Made by a program: the position numbers and the translations under genes. From a virus: DNA of 51,999 nucleotides. Positions within the stretch are counted from its first letter, which is position 1, and each line of letters starts with the position of its first letter. Positions 12,787-19,647 of this stretch are shown here, piece by piece. Below the pieces are notes generated by a model. It did not search any database, was not told where the DNA came from, and worked only from the letters and a program-made list of their open reading frames with translations. The stretch spans positions 1 to 51,999 of the IMG/VR virus record IMGVR_UViG_3300050821_003104, one strand, 5' to 3'.

Positions 12787-13166
12787 TACCGCCCGGCCTC
12801 GAATTTTTCAGCCAATGTGCGCTCGTGGTCGTAGTGGGCCATCAATTTCGGATCGGCCCGCAGCAACGCAAGAACGTCGAGATGCATTTTCTTATCGGCC
12901 ATGTAGCGGAACACGGCTTGAGCCTCGGCCTCCGAGCCTGGGGGCATGCCCACCTCGTCAAAGGCGAACGGCTTGGCTGGCAAGTACAGGCGCCATTGTG
13001 GCTTAGCCTCTTGCTCGACCGTTCGCAGCAAACAGGAAACACAGGCCCCCGTGCTCGTGTAGCGCTCGGCCAAATGGCCCCGCTTGCACAAAACGCCTGT
13101 GAAATAGCGTTTTAAGCGTCGTTCCTGTGCAGCGTCCCGAGTAACGATTTCAGTATTACTATTCAT
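12786..13166 (-). CDS. Small protein with Cys/His metal site, 126 residues
   Basis: A 126-residue protein with RYFTGVLCKRGH (20-31) followed by YTSTGACVSCL (36-46). This C-x2-3-H / C-x2-C arrangement is common in phage HNH-associated and uncharacterised zinc proteins. The rest is helical and charged. It is the first gene of the leftward cluster, transcribed out of the AT-rich island at 13190-13335. Confidence 0.72.
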   Translation of the reverse strand: MNSNTEIVTRDAAQERRLKRYFTGVLCKRGHLAERYTSTGACVSCLLRTVEQEAKPQWRLYLPAKPFAFDEVGMPPGSEAEAQAVFRYMADKKMHLDVLALLRADPKLMAHYDHERTLAEKFEAGR

Positions 13167-13189
13167 ATTTACGCCCTCGTCTTAATCGG

Positions 13190-13335
13190 TATAGGAACGC
13201 TATTAAGTATTAGCTAAGTAAGAATGTCAATATCCTTAAGATATAGAAGATATGTACTTAATATTTAATAGTCTCGCGGTCCCTATATAGGTTTCCAGAA
13301 TATAATAACAATACTTAGCAATTATGGGCTACGGG
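13190..13335. other. AT-rich island with repeated 8-mers (candidate origin)
   Basis: This intergenic stretch is strikingly AT-rich within a GC-rich genome. It carries four copies of an 8-mer: ATTAAGTA (13202), GCTAAGTA (13213) and, inverted, TACTTAAT (13255) and TACTTAGC (13312). It also contains AATATAATAAC-like and CTTAAG elements. It lies between the divergent leftward small genes and rightward terS. It could be a replication origin, a promoter hub, or both. The 249-bp gap 13167-13415 holds no gene. Confidence 0.5.
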
Positions 13336-13361
13336 GCCGGGTTTGATTCGTGGCTAGTCTG

Positions 13362-13415
13362 TGATGTGGGTCACGGTATTTGCAATAATACTCAGTAGTT
13401 CGGCATACTGAACCC
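13362..13415 (+). promoter_or_regulatory. Putative terS promoter with CRP-like half-sites
   Basis: TTGCAA, an 18-bp spacer and CATACT lie just before terS, with only 6 nt between the -10 and the ATG; no ribosome site is visible, so the mRNA may be leaderless. Upstream, TGTGA-N6-TCACG near 13363-13378 resembles a CRP-type site centred about 46 bp before the start. The promoter is plausible; the CRP reading is weak. Confidence 0.45.
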
Positions 13416-14156
13416 ATGAGCGACCTTACCCACACCACGGCAGGCCCGCCCGCGCTGCCGCCCATGCCTCGCCCGTTGACCGAGCGACAGGAACGCTATG
13501 CGCGCGGCGTGGCGGCTGGCATGTCATACGCCGAGGCGTTCCGCTCGGGCGGGCTCGTGGCTAGCACGGCGGGCTCACAGTCGCGGCAGATTGGCGACCT
13601 AAACCGCGACCCCCGAATACGGGCGCGTATTGCCTCGTTGCGCGAGCGCGCCGACGAACAGATTGTAAGCACAGTCGCCGAGCGAATGGCGTGGCTTAAG
13701 TTAATCATTCAGGGCGACCCGGACGAACTGCGGCGCATCGTGCGCGACCCGTGCGACTTTTGTTGGACCGACGCCGAGATTGCCCGGGCCTACGGGGCAC
13801 ACTTCGCGCCGACCCCGTTTCACGAGGAGCGGCCCGCGCTGCCCAACGTGGCCAAGCCTCGGGACGATTGCAAGCATTGCCGAGGGGTCGGCTACTCACG
13901 CGTCGTGCTCACGCCCACGGACGAGCTAAGCCCCGCGGCTCGCGCGCTGTTCAAATCGGCGAGCCAAGACAAAGACGGCGTAATCAAAATCGAGATGCAC
14001 GACCAATTGGCGGCGGCTGAAATGTTGAACAAGCTGCAAAGCGCCTACGTGTCGCGCAGCCTGAATATCAACGCCAACGTCGCAGTGCAGGCGGCCAAGG
14101 ACGCGAACCCCGAGGACGCGTTGCGGCTGTTCGAGCAGTTCGGGGGCGCCCCGTGA
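13416..14156 (+). CDS. terS: Terminase small subunit
   Basis: A 246-residue DNA-recognition subunit of the packaging motor. LTERQERYARGVAAGMSYAEAFRSGG (21-46) is the helix-turn-helix region typical of Terminase_2-type small subunits, followed by NRDPRIRARIASL. An inserted zinc knuckle, CDFC (113-116) and CKHCRGVGY (152-160), interrupts the middle. The C-terminal helices would form the oligomer core. It lies 224 bp before terL, with a small leftward gene between them. Confidence 0.85.
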   Translation: MSDLTHTTAGPPALPPMPRPLTERQERYARGVAAGMSYAEAFRSGGLVASTAGSQSRQIGDLNRDPRIRARIASLRERADEQIVSTVAERMAWLKLIIQGDPDELRRIVRDPCDFCWTDAEIARAYGAHFAPTPFHEERPALPNVAKPRDDCKHCRGVGYSRVVLTPTDELSPAARALFKSASQDKDGVIKIEMHDQLAAAEMLNKLQSAYVSRSLNINANVAVQAAKDANPEDALRLFEQFGGAP

Positions 14157-14158
14157 GG

Positions 14159-14353
14159 TTAGCGGCGAATCGCGCGTTGCGCGAAACGGTCGGCCGCGTT
14201 GCCGTCCTCGAAATGGCGGGTTTCGAGCACCGACCCGTCAAGGCGGGCAATCTCGACAATGATTGTCGATTTGTAATCGGTCTTATATGCCAACGTGGCG
14301 TCAAGTTTCGCGTCGGTGTTGAGGTAGTAAGCAAATATGTTGTTGGTGTTCAT
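14159..14353 (-). CDS. Small leftward protein between terS and terL
   Basis: A 64-residue protein in reverse orientation to terS and terL, ending 2 bp from the terS stop. It begins MNTNNIFAYYLN and has a beta-rich look. CAGAAT ends 7 nt before the ATG with no ribosome site, so a leaderless mRNA is likely. The start context is nearly the same as that of the 54-residue gene at 18146 (CCCATGAACACCAA). The function is unknown. Confidence 0.65.
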   Translation of the reverse strand: MNTNNIFAYYLNTDAKLDATLAYKTDYKSTIIVEIARLDGSVLETRHFEDGNAADRFAQRAIRR

Positions 14354-14360
14354 GGGTCGT

Positions 14361-14404
14361 ATTCTGGTAGCAAACCGAAATGACAAGCGTGTCGCACGTC
14401 ACAG
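14361..14404 (-). promoter_or_regulatory. Divergent control region over the terL start
   Basis: Leftward CAGAAT (14366-14361) is followed by 14 bp and the near palindrome TGACAAGCGTGTCG (14381-14394), then GTCACAGTT. The spacing matches the blocks at 9826 and 19534. The palindrome begins 1 base into the terL start codon, so a bound protein would affect both the leftward gene and terL. Confidence 0.6.
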
Positions 14405-16290
14405 TTCCGACAAGCAACGAGATAGCGAACCGCGCATACTCAGCGATGCACAAGCCTCCTGACGCGCGTGTCAGTTTCGAGCGTATTCTAGGGTTGAGCG
14501 ATTACACTATGCGGCGCGTCGCCTGGTTCGCCATGACGGCCGACGAGCAAGCCGCATGCAGTGCCTATACTGCGCGGCGCCTCGAACTGCGCGACGTATA
14601 TGGCGACGCTGCGGCCACGATGCAAGCGCGCGAGGATTGTTTAGCGTGGCTACGACGAGATGACACGGGCGTCAAGAGCGTTGAGAAAATCGCATGGGTC
14701 AAACGCTACTATGGGCGCGACGCCGATACGCTGGCAGATTTCATCAACGATTGGGGCTACACGGTTGACCCGCGGCTTATCAACGAGAACAAAAACCCCG
14801 TCATGGCATTTGCGCTTTTCCCCAAGCAACGCGAAATGGTACGTTGGTTCATTGGCTGTTGGCTCGATAGCAAGCCCGGCGTCGTCGTCAAGTCGCGAGA
14901 CGTGGGCGCCTCGTGGGTCGCTATGGCGTTGCTGTCAGCCCTGTGCATATTTCGCAATGGGTTCGCGGCCGGTGTAGGCAGCGCGGTCGAAATCAAGATT
15001 GATCGCAGCGGCGACCCCGACACGCTATTTTACAAGATACGCTCGTTCCTCGAACACTTGCCGGCCGAGTTTAACGGCGGGTTCAACGTCGATACGTGCA
15101 GCGCTGACAAGCGTGTCAGTTTCCCATTGACCGGGTCGAGCATCACAGGCGAGGCCGGCGACCAAGCGGGGCGAGGCGGGCGCAAAGCAATATTCGTCGT
15201 TGACGAGTCGGCACACTTCGAGCATCCCAAGATAATCGACAAGAACCTGTCGGCCAACACCAAATGCCGTATTGACATGTCGAGCGTTAACGGCATGGCG
15301 AACAGTTTCTATACGCGCGCCCACAACCCGGCCATACGTCGATTCGATTTTACATGGCGAGACGACCCGCGCAAGAACTACGAGGGCAGCACGTGGTACG
15401 CGACGCAAGCCGCGGAGCTTGACGAAATCGTACTGAAACAGGAAATCGACTGCGACTTTGCCGCGAGCTTAGAGGGCGTATGCATCCCGAGCACGTGGGT
15501 ACAGGCGGCCATCGATATCGACAAGTTCCTTGGAATCGATATGGAATCGGGCGCATGGCGTGCGGCGCTCGACATCGCCGACCGCGGCAACGACAAATGC
15601 GCGCTCGTGCTCACGAAAGGCCGCAAAATCAAGTTCGCCGCGCAATGGTCCGGTAAAGCGAGCGACACGGGATACAGCGTGCAGCGAGCCATGGCTATCT
15701 GCGAATCGTGGGGCATACCGGCGTTCGACTACGACGCCGACGGCATGGGCGGCGCGGCTGTGCATAGCGATGCGCGGCTAATCAACGAGGCACGCGGCGC
15801 GGCTCAACAGCGACTCGGAAGTAAGCCCGGCGTCACGCCTTCCGAGTATTTCGCGCACGGGACAATCGGAACGCACCCGTACCGCGGCAGCGAGGCCGTC
15901 ATACGCCCCGAGGCCATCGTGCCCGGGACGAAGCGCAAAGCCAAAGACTTGTTTACGAACCGCAAGGCGCAAACGTGGTACGAGGGGCGGCTTGGATTTT
16001 TCAACGCATGGAAGGCACGCACGGGTAAGCCCTACGATGCAAGCCGCATGATTTGCATTGCCGGCGAACTGGCCAACGAGGACGGCAAACCATCGTTGCG
16101 CGATTTGCTCGTGTCGCAGTTGTCCCAAGCCACGGTTAAAGAGACGATACAGGGCAAAATACAAATCGAGAAAGCGCCCGACGACGTGGCAAGCCCCGAC
16201 GTTGCCGACGCGGCGCTAATGACGACGTGCCCGCGTAAGTCAAATTTCAACAACATGGGCGCGCTACTTGCCACGATTGGCGGCGGCTAG
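14380..16290 (+). CDS. terL: Terminase large subunit
   Basis: A 636-residue packaging ATPase-nuclease. The ATPase half has a Walker A variant KSRDVGASW (171-179) and Walker B AIFVVDESAH. The nuclease half shows ALDIADRGNDK with its catalytic Asp and FDYDADGMGG. The size fits T4-like large subunits. ATG at 14380 overlaps an operator; ATG at 14446 is an alternative. Four copies of the 14-bp palindrome lie in its first 740 bp, which is unusual for a late gene and suggests repression at several points. Confidence 0.9.
   Translation: MTSVSHVTVPTSNEIANRAYSAMHKPPDARVSFERILGLSDYTMRRVAWFAMTADEQAACSAYTARRLELRDVYGDAAATMQAREDCLAWLRRDDTGVKSVEKIAWVKRYYGRDADTLADFINDWGYTVDPRLINENKNPVMAFALFPKQREMVRWFIGCWLDSKPGVVVKSRDVGASWVAMALLSALCIFRNGFAAGVGSAVEIKIDRSGDPDTLFYKIRSFLEHLPAEFNGGFNVDTCSADKRVSFPLTGSSITGEAGDQAGRGGRKAIFVVDESAHFEHPKIIDKNLSANTKCRIDMSSVNGMANSFYTRAHNPAIRRFDFTWRDDPRKNYEGSTWYATQAAELDEIVLKQEIDCDFAASLEGVCIPSTWVQAAIDIDKFLGIDMESGAWRAALDIADRGNDKCALVLTKGRKIKFAAQWSGKASDTGYSVQRAMAICESWGIPAFDYDADGMGGAAVHSDARLINEARGAAQQRLGSKPGVTPSEYFAHGTIGTHPYRGSEAVIRPEAIVPGTKRKAKDLFTNRKAQTWYEGRLGFFNAWKARTGKPYDASRMICIAGELANEDGKPSLRDLLVSQLSQATVKETIQGKIQIEKAPDDVASPDVADAALMTTCPRKSNFNNMGALLATIGGG
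14460..14473. promoter_or_regulatory. 14-bp palindrome in terL
   Basis: TGACGCGCGTGTCA is an intact copy 80 bp into terL, 14 bp after the alternative ATG start at 14446. Confidence 0.6.
14661..14674. promoter_or_regulatory. 14-bp palindrome in terL
   Basis: TGACACGGGCGTCA is an intact copy within the terL coding sequence, with no adjacent promoter seen. Confidence 0.55.
15105..15118. promoter_or_regulatory. 14-bp palindrome in terL
   Basis: TGACAAGCGTGTCA, the commonest form of the repeat, lies within the ATPase half of terL. Confidence 0.6.
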
Positions 16291-16322
16291 TAGGATTGGG
16301 CAACCTCTTAGGAGCATCGACC

Positions 16323-16577
16323 ATGACAACCACGCCCCTCGTAAACCATGCCGTTATCAAGCCCGCTGCGCCCGTCAAGGCCGCGCCGGTCGCTGCGCCT
16401 GTGACACACGTGTCAGTGCCGATAACGCTGTTGCAATCGCTGCACGCGCAGTTGAGCACGCACGCCGAGCAAATCGCGGCATTGATTCCCGCGGTCAACA
16501 CGCCCGAGGAAATCGAGGCGGCGGCCAAAGTCGCAACGGCCTTGCGCCTCAAACAGCAAGCCGTGCAGGGCAAATAA
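16323..16577 (+). CDS. Small Ala/Pro-rich protein, 84 residues
   Basis: An 84-residue protein whose Pro/Ala/Val-rich N-terminal 35 residues are followed by a helical region. AGGAG lies 8 nt before the ATG. A palindrome copy (16402-16415) lies inside. The stop shares a base with the next start (TAATG). The function is unknown. Confidence 0.7.
   Translation: MTTTPLVNHAVIKPAAPVKAAPVAAPVTHVSVPITLLQSLHAQLSTHAEQIAALIPAVNTPEEIEAAAKVATALRLKQQAVQGK
16402..16415. promoter_or_regulatory. 14-bp palindrome, intragenic copy
   Basis: TGACACACGTGTCA is an intact and fully symmetric copy inside the 84-residue gene. Confidence 0.6.
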
Positions 16578-16747
16578 TGCAGCGGTACATCGTCACGTAT
16601 ACCCAAGAGGTAACGCAGCCGGTAGACGGCGAGACGCCCGAGGCTGTCGGCACGTATGCCAAGAACTTCGCGGCCGACCGCAAGGGTATGCGCTTGCTGT
16701 CCGTCGTGCCCGTCGCAACGCCCGCATTGCCGGCGCCGGCTGCATGA
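16577..16747 (+). CDS. Small protein, 56 residues
   Basis: A 56-residue protein starting MQRYIVTYTQEV, probably a small beta structure. It is coupled to both neighbours by TAATG and ATGA overlaps. No family was recognised. Confidence 0.65.
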   Translation: MQRYIVTYTQEVTQPVDGETPEAVGTYAKNFAADRKGMRLLSVVPVATPALPAPAA

Positions 16748-16989
16748 AAGCGTATCTGTTCAACGTCGCGCTCGCCCTCGACGTACTCGCGAGCGCGCTT
16801 ACGGGCGGCAAGCCGGGCGAAACGCTGTCGGGCCGCGCCGGCACGGCTCAACGCGCGGGCAAGCTACGCGGCCGAATATTCGCGCCCATAATCAATTTCA
16901 TCATGTTGAATCCGAACCATTGCGCCCAAGCCATCCTCGGCGACATGGCCCGGGCTCGGGCAGTCATTGCAGACGACAGCCGCGTTTGA
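16744..16989 (+). CDS. Small conserved phage protein, 81 residues
   Basis: An 81-residue protein with the pattern LDVLASALTGGKPGETLSGRAGTA, which I recognise from short hypothetical proteins in many proteobacterial phages, usually near packaging or lysis genes. The start overlaps the previous stop as ATGA. The function is unknown. Confidence 0.75.
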   Translation: MKAYLFNVALALDVLASALTGGKPGETLSGRAGTAQRAGKLRGRIFAPIINFIMLNPNHCAQAILGDMARARAVIADDSRV

Positions 16990-17039
16990 TAAGCTGGCGT
17001 CGGTTTCGTGGCATTCCCTTAAGCCCGCGCGCGTCTTGA

Positions 17040-17085
17040 GCGTGGCGGGTTGGCGTACAACTCCCGCCGTGGTGGCTCGCCACGC
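17040..17085. terminator. Nested inverted repeats at a convergent junction
   Basis: GCGTGGC (17040-17046) pairs with GCCACGC (17079-17085), and within it GGCGGG (17044-17049) pairs with CCCGCC (17063-17068). This lies between the convergent ends of the rightward and leftward genes in a 108-bp gap. There is no T-run, so it is only a candidate bidirectional termination site. Confidence 0.4.
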
Positions 17086-17097
17086 CTCAAGGCCGCG

Positions 17098-17367
17098 TCA
17101 ACCGCTCCGAGTCGCGAGCGTCGGCGGCGGAATGGGCCGGCCATCATGCAAGCACCCGATTTTATGCCAAGGCACATCCAACGGCGGATAGCCTAGCTCG
17201 CGTTCATTGAGCCAATTTCGCACGTGCATGGCGGCTCCGTACGAGTCGTATAGCTGCGAGCGGCACATGCGCCCGGGCTCGCGCGGCGGCACAGGAATTT
17301 CTTTCCCTGCCTTGTCCACTATGACGACCCAAAAATACGCGCTGCCTCGAACTTGAAAACGCCTCAC
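17098..17367 (-). CDS. Uncharacterised protein, 89 residues
   Basis: An 89-residue protein, last of the second leftward cluster. It starts with GTG in a GTGA overlap. A beta-rich N terminus (FQVRGSAYFWVVIVDKAGKEI) resembles small phage proteins that carry a post-translational or sugar-related label, but no family can be named. Confidence 0.65.
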   Translation of the reverse strand: MRRFQVRGSAYFWVVIVDKAGKEIPVPPREPGRMCRSQLYDSYGAAMHVRNWLNERELGYPPLDVPWHKIGCLHDGRPIPPPTLATRSG

Positions 17368-17561
17368 GTGGTCTTATCCTCGGGCAGAATCAGGCCCTTG
17401 ATTACGCGGTACGAGAAATCCTTGGGTTGCTTGTGGAACTGTTGGACGTACTGCGCTTGCATTACCTCGCCCGTGTTGCTGCATTGCTGGTAGGTCTCGC
17501 AGATGGCCGCCATTTTCTCGGGCGCGCCGGCTATCGAAAGAATCAAGAGAAATACGTGCAT
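17364..17561 (-). CDS. Small protein with signal-like N terminus, 65 residues
   Basis: A 65-residue protein whose first 16 residues (MHVFLLILSIAGAPEK) could be a short signal peptide. The rest is polar with two Cys, which would suit an exported protein. It overlaps its upstream neighbour by 19 bp. Confidence 0.6.
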   Translation of the reverse strand: MHVFLLILSIAGAPEKMAAICETYQQCSNTGEVMQAQYVQQFHKQPKDFSYRVIKGLILPEDKTT

Positions 17562-17740
17562 GGCCTAGGCCCTCGGGTTAGTGGTTCAATGTCAACCGAA
17601 ACGATACGCCCTCGCCGGTATTCTGTCAGCTTTGCGCCGCTCGAATCAGTCTCGGGCTCGTCAATGAAATAATGCCGGCCCGCGTGGCGCAACTGACGAC
17701 GTGCGCGGTACCGCGGCTTGCGTTGGCGGCGTCGGCTCAT
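17543..17740 (-). CDS. Small Arg-rich protein, 65 residues
   Basis: A 65-residue protein with a very basic start (SRRRQRKPRYRARRQLRHAG), then a polar tail. The ATG at 17740 is fixed by the ATGA overlap. Nucleic-acid binding is likely from its charge, but the role is unknown. Confidence 0.65.
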   Translation of the reverse strand: MSRRRQRKPRYRARRQLRHAGRHYFIDEPETDSSGAKLTEYRRGRIVSVDIEPLTRGPRPCTYFS

Positions 17741-17985
17741 GGGAGAAACGGCCGCTTGGGAATGTACGGGATGCCGTGCTGATACGTGGTATGGCCCAAC
17801 CACTCGGTCGGCCCCGTGCTGTATTCGTTGTGGCCCTTGAGCGAGCCGCGGACTTGGTAGAACGTGCCCTCAAGCCGGCGCACAGTCACGCCGGGCCAGT
17901 GCTTGACGAACTGCGAGGCGGCTTGGATGCTCGGGGCGCGCATCGTATACGCGACAGGGCCGGCCGTTACGCGGTAGGTGTTCAC
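17737..17985 (-). CDS. Small protein, 82 residues
   Basis: An 82-residue protein with mixed beta and helical character (TYRVTAGPVAYTMRAPSIQAASQFVKHW). The start is GTG in a GTGA overlap. No family was recognised. Confidence 0.65.
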   Translation of the reverse strand: MNTYRVTAGPVAYTMRAPSIQAASQFVKHWPGVTVRRLEGTFYQVRGSLKGHNEYSTGPTEWLGHTTYQHGIPYIPKRPFLP

Positions 17986-18146
17986 TTAACCCCGTAAGTG
18001 CTGGAACCGCGCGCGAACCGATTGGCGACCCGACACACGTGCAGGGCGTCGAGAATATCGGCATGGGTTGAGATTCCGACGAGCGCGCCCTGTGCAATCA
18101 CAAGGTACCCGGCGGCGTGTAGGCGAATTTCATATTTGGTGTTCAT
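17982..18146 (-). CDS. Small protein, 54 residues, leaderless start
   Basis: A 54-residue protein beginning MNTKYEIRLHAAGYLVI. No ribosome site is present. The -10 box GATAAT (18159-18154) ends 7 nt before the ATG, and the start context is nearly identical to that of the gene at 14353, suggesting a shared leaderless promoter type. The function is unknown. Confidence 0.65.
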   Translation of the reverse strand: MNTKYEIRLHAAGYLVIAQGALVGISTHADILDALHVCRVANRFARGSSTYGVK

Positions 18147-18154
18147 GGGTAGTA

Positions 18155-18415
18155 TTATCGACGCGCGCGGGCGTAGCTGTATGTGTTGTCTGTCACAGAT
18201 TTGATAGGCCGATAGCCCGAGCAAATGCCGTCACGGCCGGCGCTCGTGCTGTAGCGACCGGCGAATTGTTCCATAGCGGGCGGCAAGCTCAAGTATTCGA
18301 GCGTAGCCGGCCCGGGGGCCTCTTGCCACTCGAAAGCGTGATGTCGGTCCCACGCGCGCCCCGAGCCGCGCATCATGACATTGCGATAGGCATCCCGGGC
18401 GGCGTCGCTGTTCAT
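18155..18415 (-). CDS. Uncharacterised protein, 86 residues
   Basis: An 86-residue protein. AYRNVMMRGSGRAWDRHHAFEWQEAPGPATLEYLSLP gives an aromatic- and His-rich centre. ATG at 18415 overlaps the stop of the upstream membrane peptide as ATGA. No family was recognised. Confidence 0.65.
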   Translation of the reverse strand: MNSDAARDAYRNVMMRGSGRAWDRHHAFEWQEAPGPATLEYLSLPPAMEQFAGRYSTSAGRDGICSGYRPIKSVTDNTYSYARARR

Positions 18416-18492
18416 GCAAACCCCACGTACCACAGCCACACGACGAACAGCGCGACCGCAGCCCAATTAGTCAAACGGTCAATGCGGCTCAT
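18412..18492 (-). CDS. Tiny membrane peptide, 26 residues
   Basis: A 26-residue peptide with a single hydrophobic helix (NWAAVALFVVWLWYVGFA). Both ends overlap neighbours as ATGA, which makes it part of the translated chain rather than chance. Confidence 0.6.
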   Translation of the reverse strand: MSRIDRLTNWAAVALFVVWLWYVGFA

Positions 18493-18755
18493 GGTTGCCA
18501 ATCCCCGGGCCACCATTCAGCCGGGATAAAGGGCCAGCCGAATTGATGCCAACAGAATTGTTGGTACGCGTACAAGTCGCCGAGCACCATGGCGCGGGGC
18601 GCATTGTAGAGGCACAGGCGCCGGTATGTATCGCCGTCGAGGGCTTCGGCTGCGGCGTACAGCACCAACGCAACCTCGGGCAGCGGGCCGGCTATCGGGG
18701 GCAGCCGAGCGCAGGCGATACAGTGTACGGCGAGCGCGGTAGTTCGGGCGTTCAT
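18489..18755 (-). CDS. Small Trp-rich protein, 88 residues
   Basis: An 88-residue protein ending FGWPFIPAEWWPGDWQP, with three Cys in the N-terminal half. AGGAG lies 12 nt before the ATG, and an operator copy (18777-18790) sits just upstream, so this gene begins its own transcription unit. The function is unknown. Confidence 0.65.
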   Translation of the reverse strand: MNARTTALAVHCIACARLPPIAGPLPEVALVLYAAAEALDGDTYRRLCLYNAPRAMVLGDLYAYQQFCWHQFGWPFIPAEWWPGDWQP

Positions 18756-18776
18756 TAGTTATTCAAACTCCTATAT

Positions 18777-18790
18777 TGACAAGCGTGTCA
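18777..18790. promoter_or_regulatory. Operator upstream of the 88-residue gene
   Basis: TGACAAGCGTGTCA lies 21 bp before the ATG at 18755, directly upstream of its ribosome site. In the leftward direction CAATATAGG next to it could be a -10, which would put the palindrome between -35 and -10. Confidence 0.6.
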
Positions 18791-18814
18791 GGTTACGCCG
18801 CGACGGCCACGGCG

Positions 18815-18982
18815 TCAAGAATTATAGTCAGTAGTGGACTTCACAGTTTGGTCTATTGCCTCGACGGCCTCGCCAATCCATTCGGCCCACGCTGCCGAGC
18901 CCAAGGGCTTGCGCGACTGCCAACGCAACATTTCGATTGCGTCTTGCAGTGCGCGCGTTAGCCGGCGCTCGTTGGCGTTCAT
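18815..18982 (-). CDS. Small helical protein, 55 residues
   Basis: A 55-residue helical protein (ERRLTRALQDAIEMLRWQ). The start is set by the ATGA overlap with the upstream gene. It ends 25 bp before the operator of the next unit. The function is unknown. Confidence 0.65.
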   Translation of the reverse strand: MNANERRLTRALQDAIEMLRWQSRKPLGSAAWAEWIGEAVEAIDQTVKSTTDYNS

Positions 18983-19245
18983 TCCGTGAACCCCTGCCAG
19001 TCGCACGCCGGGCGGCTCGGATTCAGGCGGAAATTGACGGCGCCGAACTGAACGCACTGAACCCAACCCGTCAAGGCCGAGTTTGTACGCACGGAGCCGC
19101 CGCACGTCGGGCAGCGGTTATCCCGTAGGGCTTCGGCCGCCCTCGCGCGGGACGCCGCCATACGGTCGGCTGCGGCGCTCGACCGACGCGCCCTCATGGG
19201 CGCCCGGCTGTAGCGGTTGGCTGATTTTCGGATTGTGTCGCGCAT
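18979..19245 (-). CDS. Small zinc-finger-like protein, 88 residues
   Basis: An 88-residue protein. A basic helical N terminus precedes a four-Cys zinc site: CPTCGG near 45-50, then C64 in WVQC and C81 in ACDW, ending QGFTE. This is typical of small phage zinc ribbons. TAATG couples it to the upstream gene. Confidence 0.7.
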   Translation of the reverse strand: MRDTIRKSANRYSRAPMRARRSSAAADRMAASRARAAEALRDNRCPTCGGSVRTNSALTGWVQCVQFGAVNFRLNPSRPACDWQGFTE

Positions 19246-19502
19246 TAGCAGCGCACCGAACAGGACAAGTGTTTAGCGACAATTTCCAAGTGCCGCGCCA
19301 CGTTGGCGAGCGCGTACTTGCGGGTCGGGCTGCACCCTTCCCATTTGCCGTTGATGATTACCGCATGAGCACCGCGGCCCATGTTAACTATCACGGCATG
19401 GTCGCCGAAACGCTCAGCACTCACAATATGAGCCTGCCCGACAATCCAAGGGAACATATCGCGGGCCTGTTCGGCAGTTAATTTGGCGGTAACTTTAGGC
19501 AT
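19245..19502 (-). CDS. Small protein, 85 residues
   Basis: An 85-residue protein, first of the leftward cluster next to the portal gene. GGAGAA lies 6 nt before the ATG. It mixes a helical start (TAEQARDMFPWIVG) with beta strands. It is transcribed from the composite control block at 19534-19601. The function is unknown. Confidence 0.68.
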   Translation of the reverse strand: MPKVTAKLTAEQARDMFPWIVGQAHIVSAERFGDHAVIVNMGRGAHAVIINGKWEGCSPTRKYALANVARHLEIVAKHLSCSVRC

Positions 19503-19533
19503 CTGAAATTCTCCGGTCGTTGAAAGTGAGGCT

Positions 19534-19601
19534 ATTCTGGCGCGTAATCGAACTGACAAGCGTGTCAGGCGTCACACTTTTACGCCATGTTCCCGGGAAC
19601 A
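19534..19601. promoter_or_regulatory. Composite divergent control block before the portal gene
   Basis: Left to right: attctg (leftward CAGAAT, 19534-19539), 14 bp, operator TGACAAGCGTGTCA (19554-19567), GTCACACTTTT, then the palindrome TGTTCCCGGGAACA (19588-19601). The order and spacing copy the block at 9826-9890. It lies between the leftward 85-residue gene and the rightward portal gene and so probably controls both. Confidence 0.7.
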
Positions 19602-19647
19602 ATCGTTAAATTTGTGCGCAAAGTCACATTCCTGTAAGCTCGCCACC

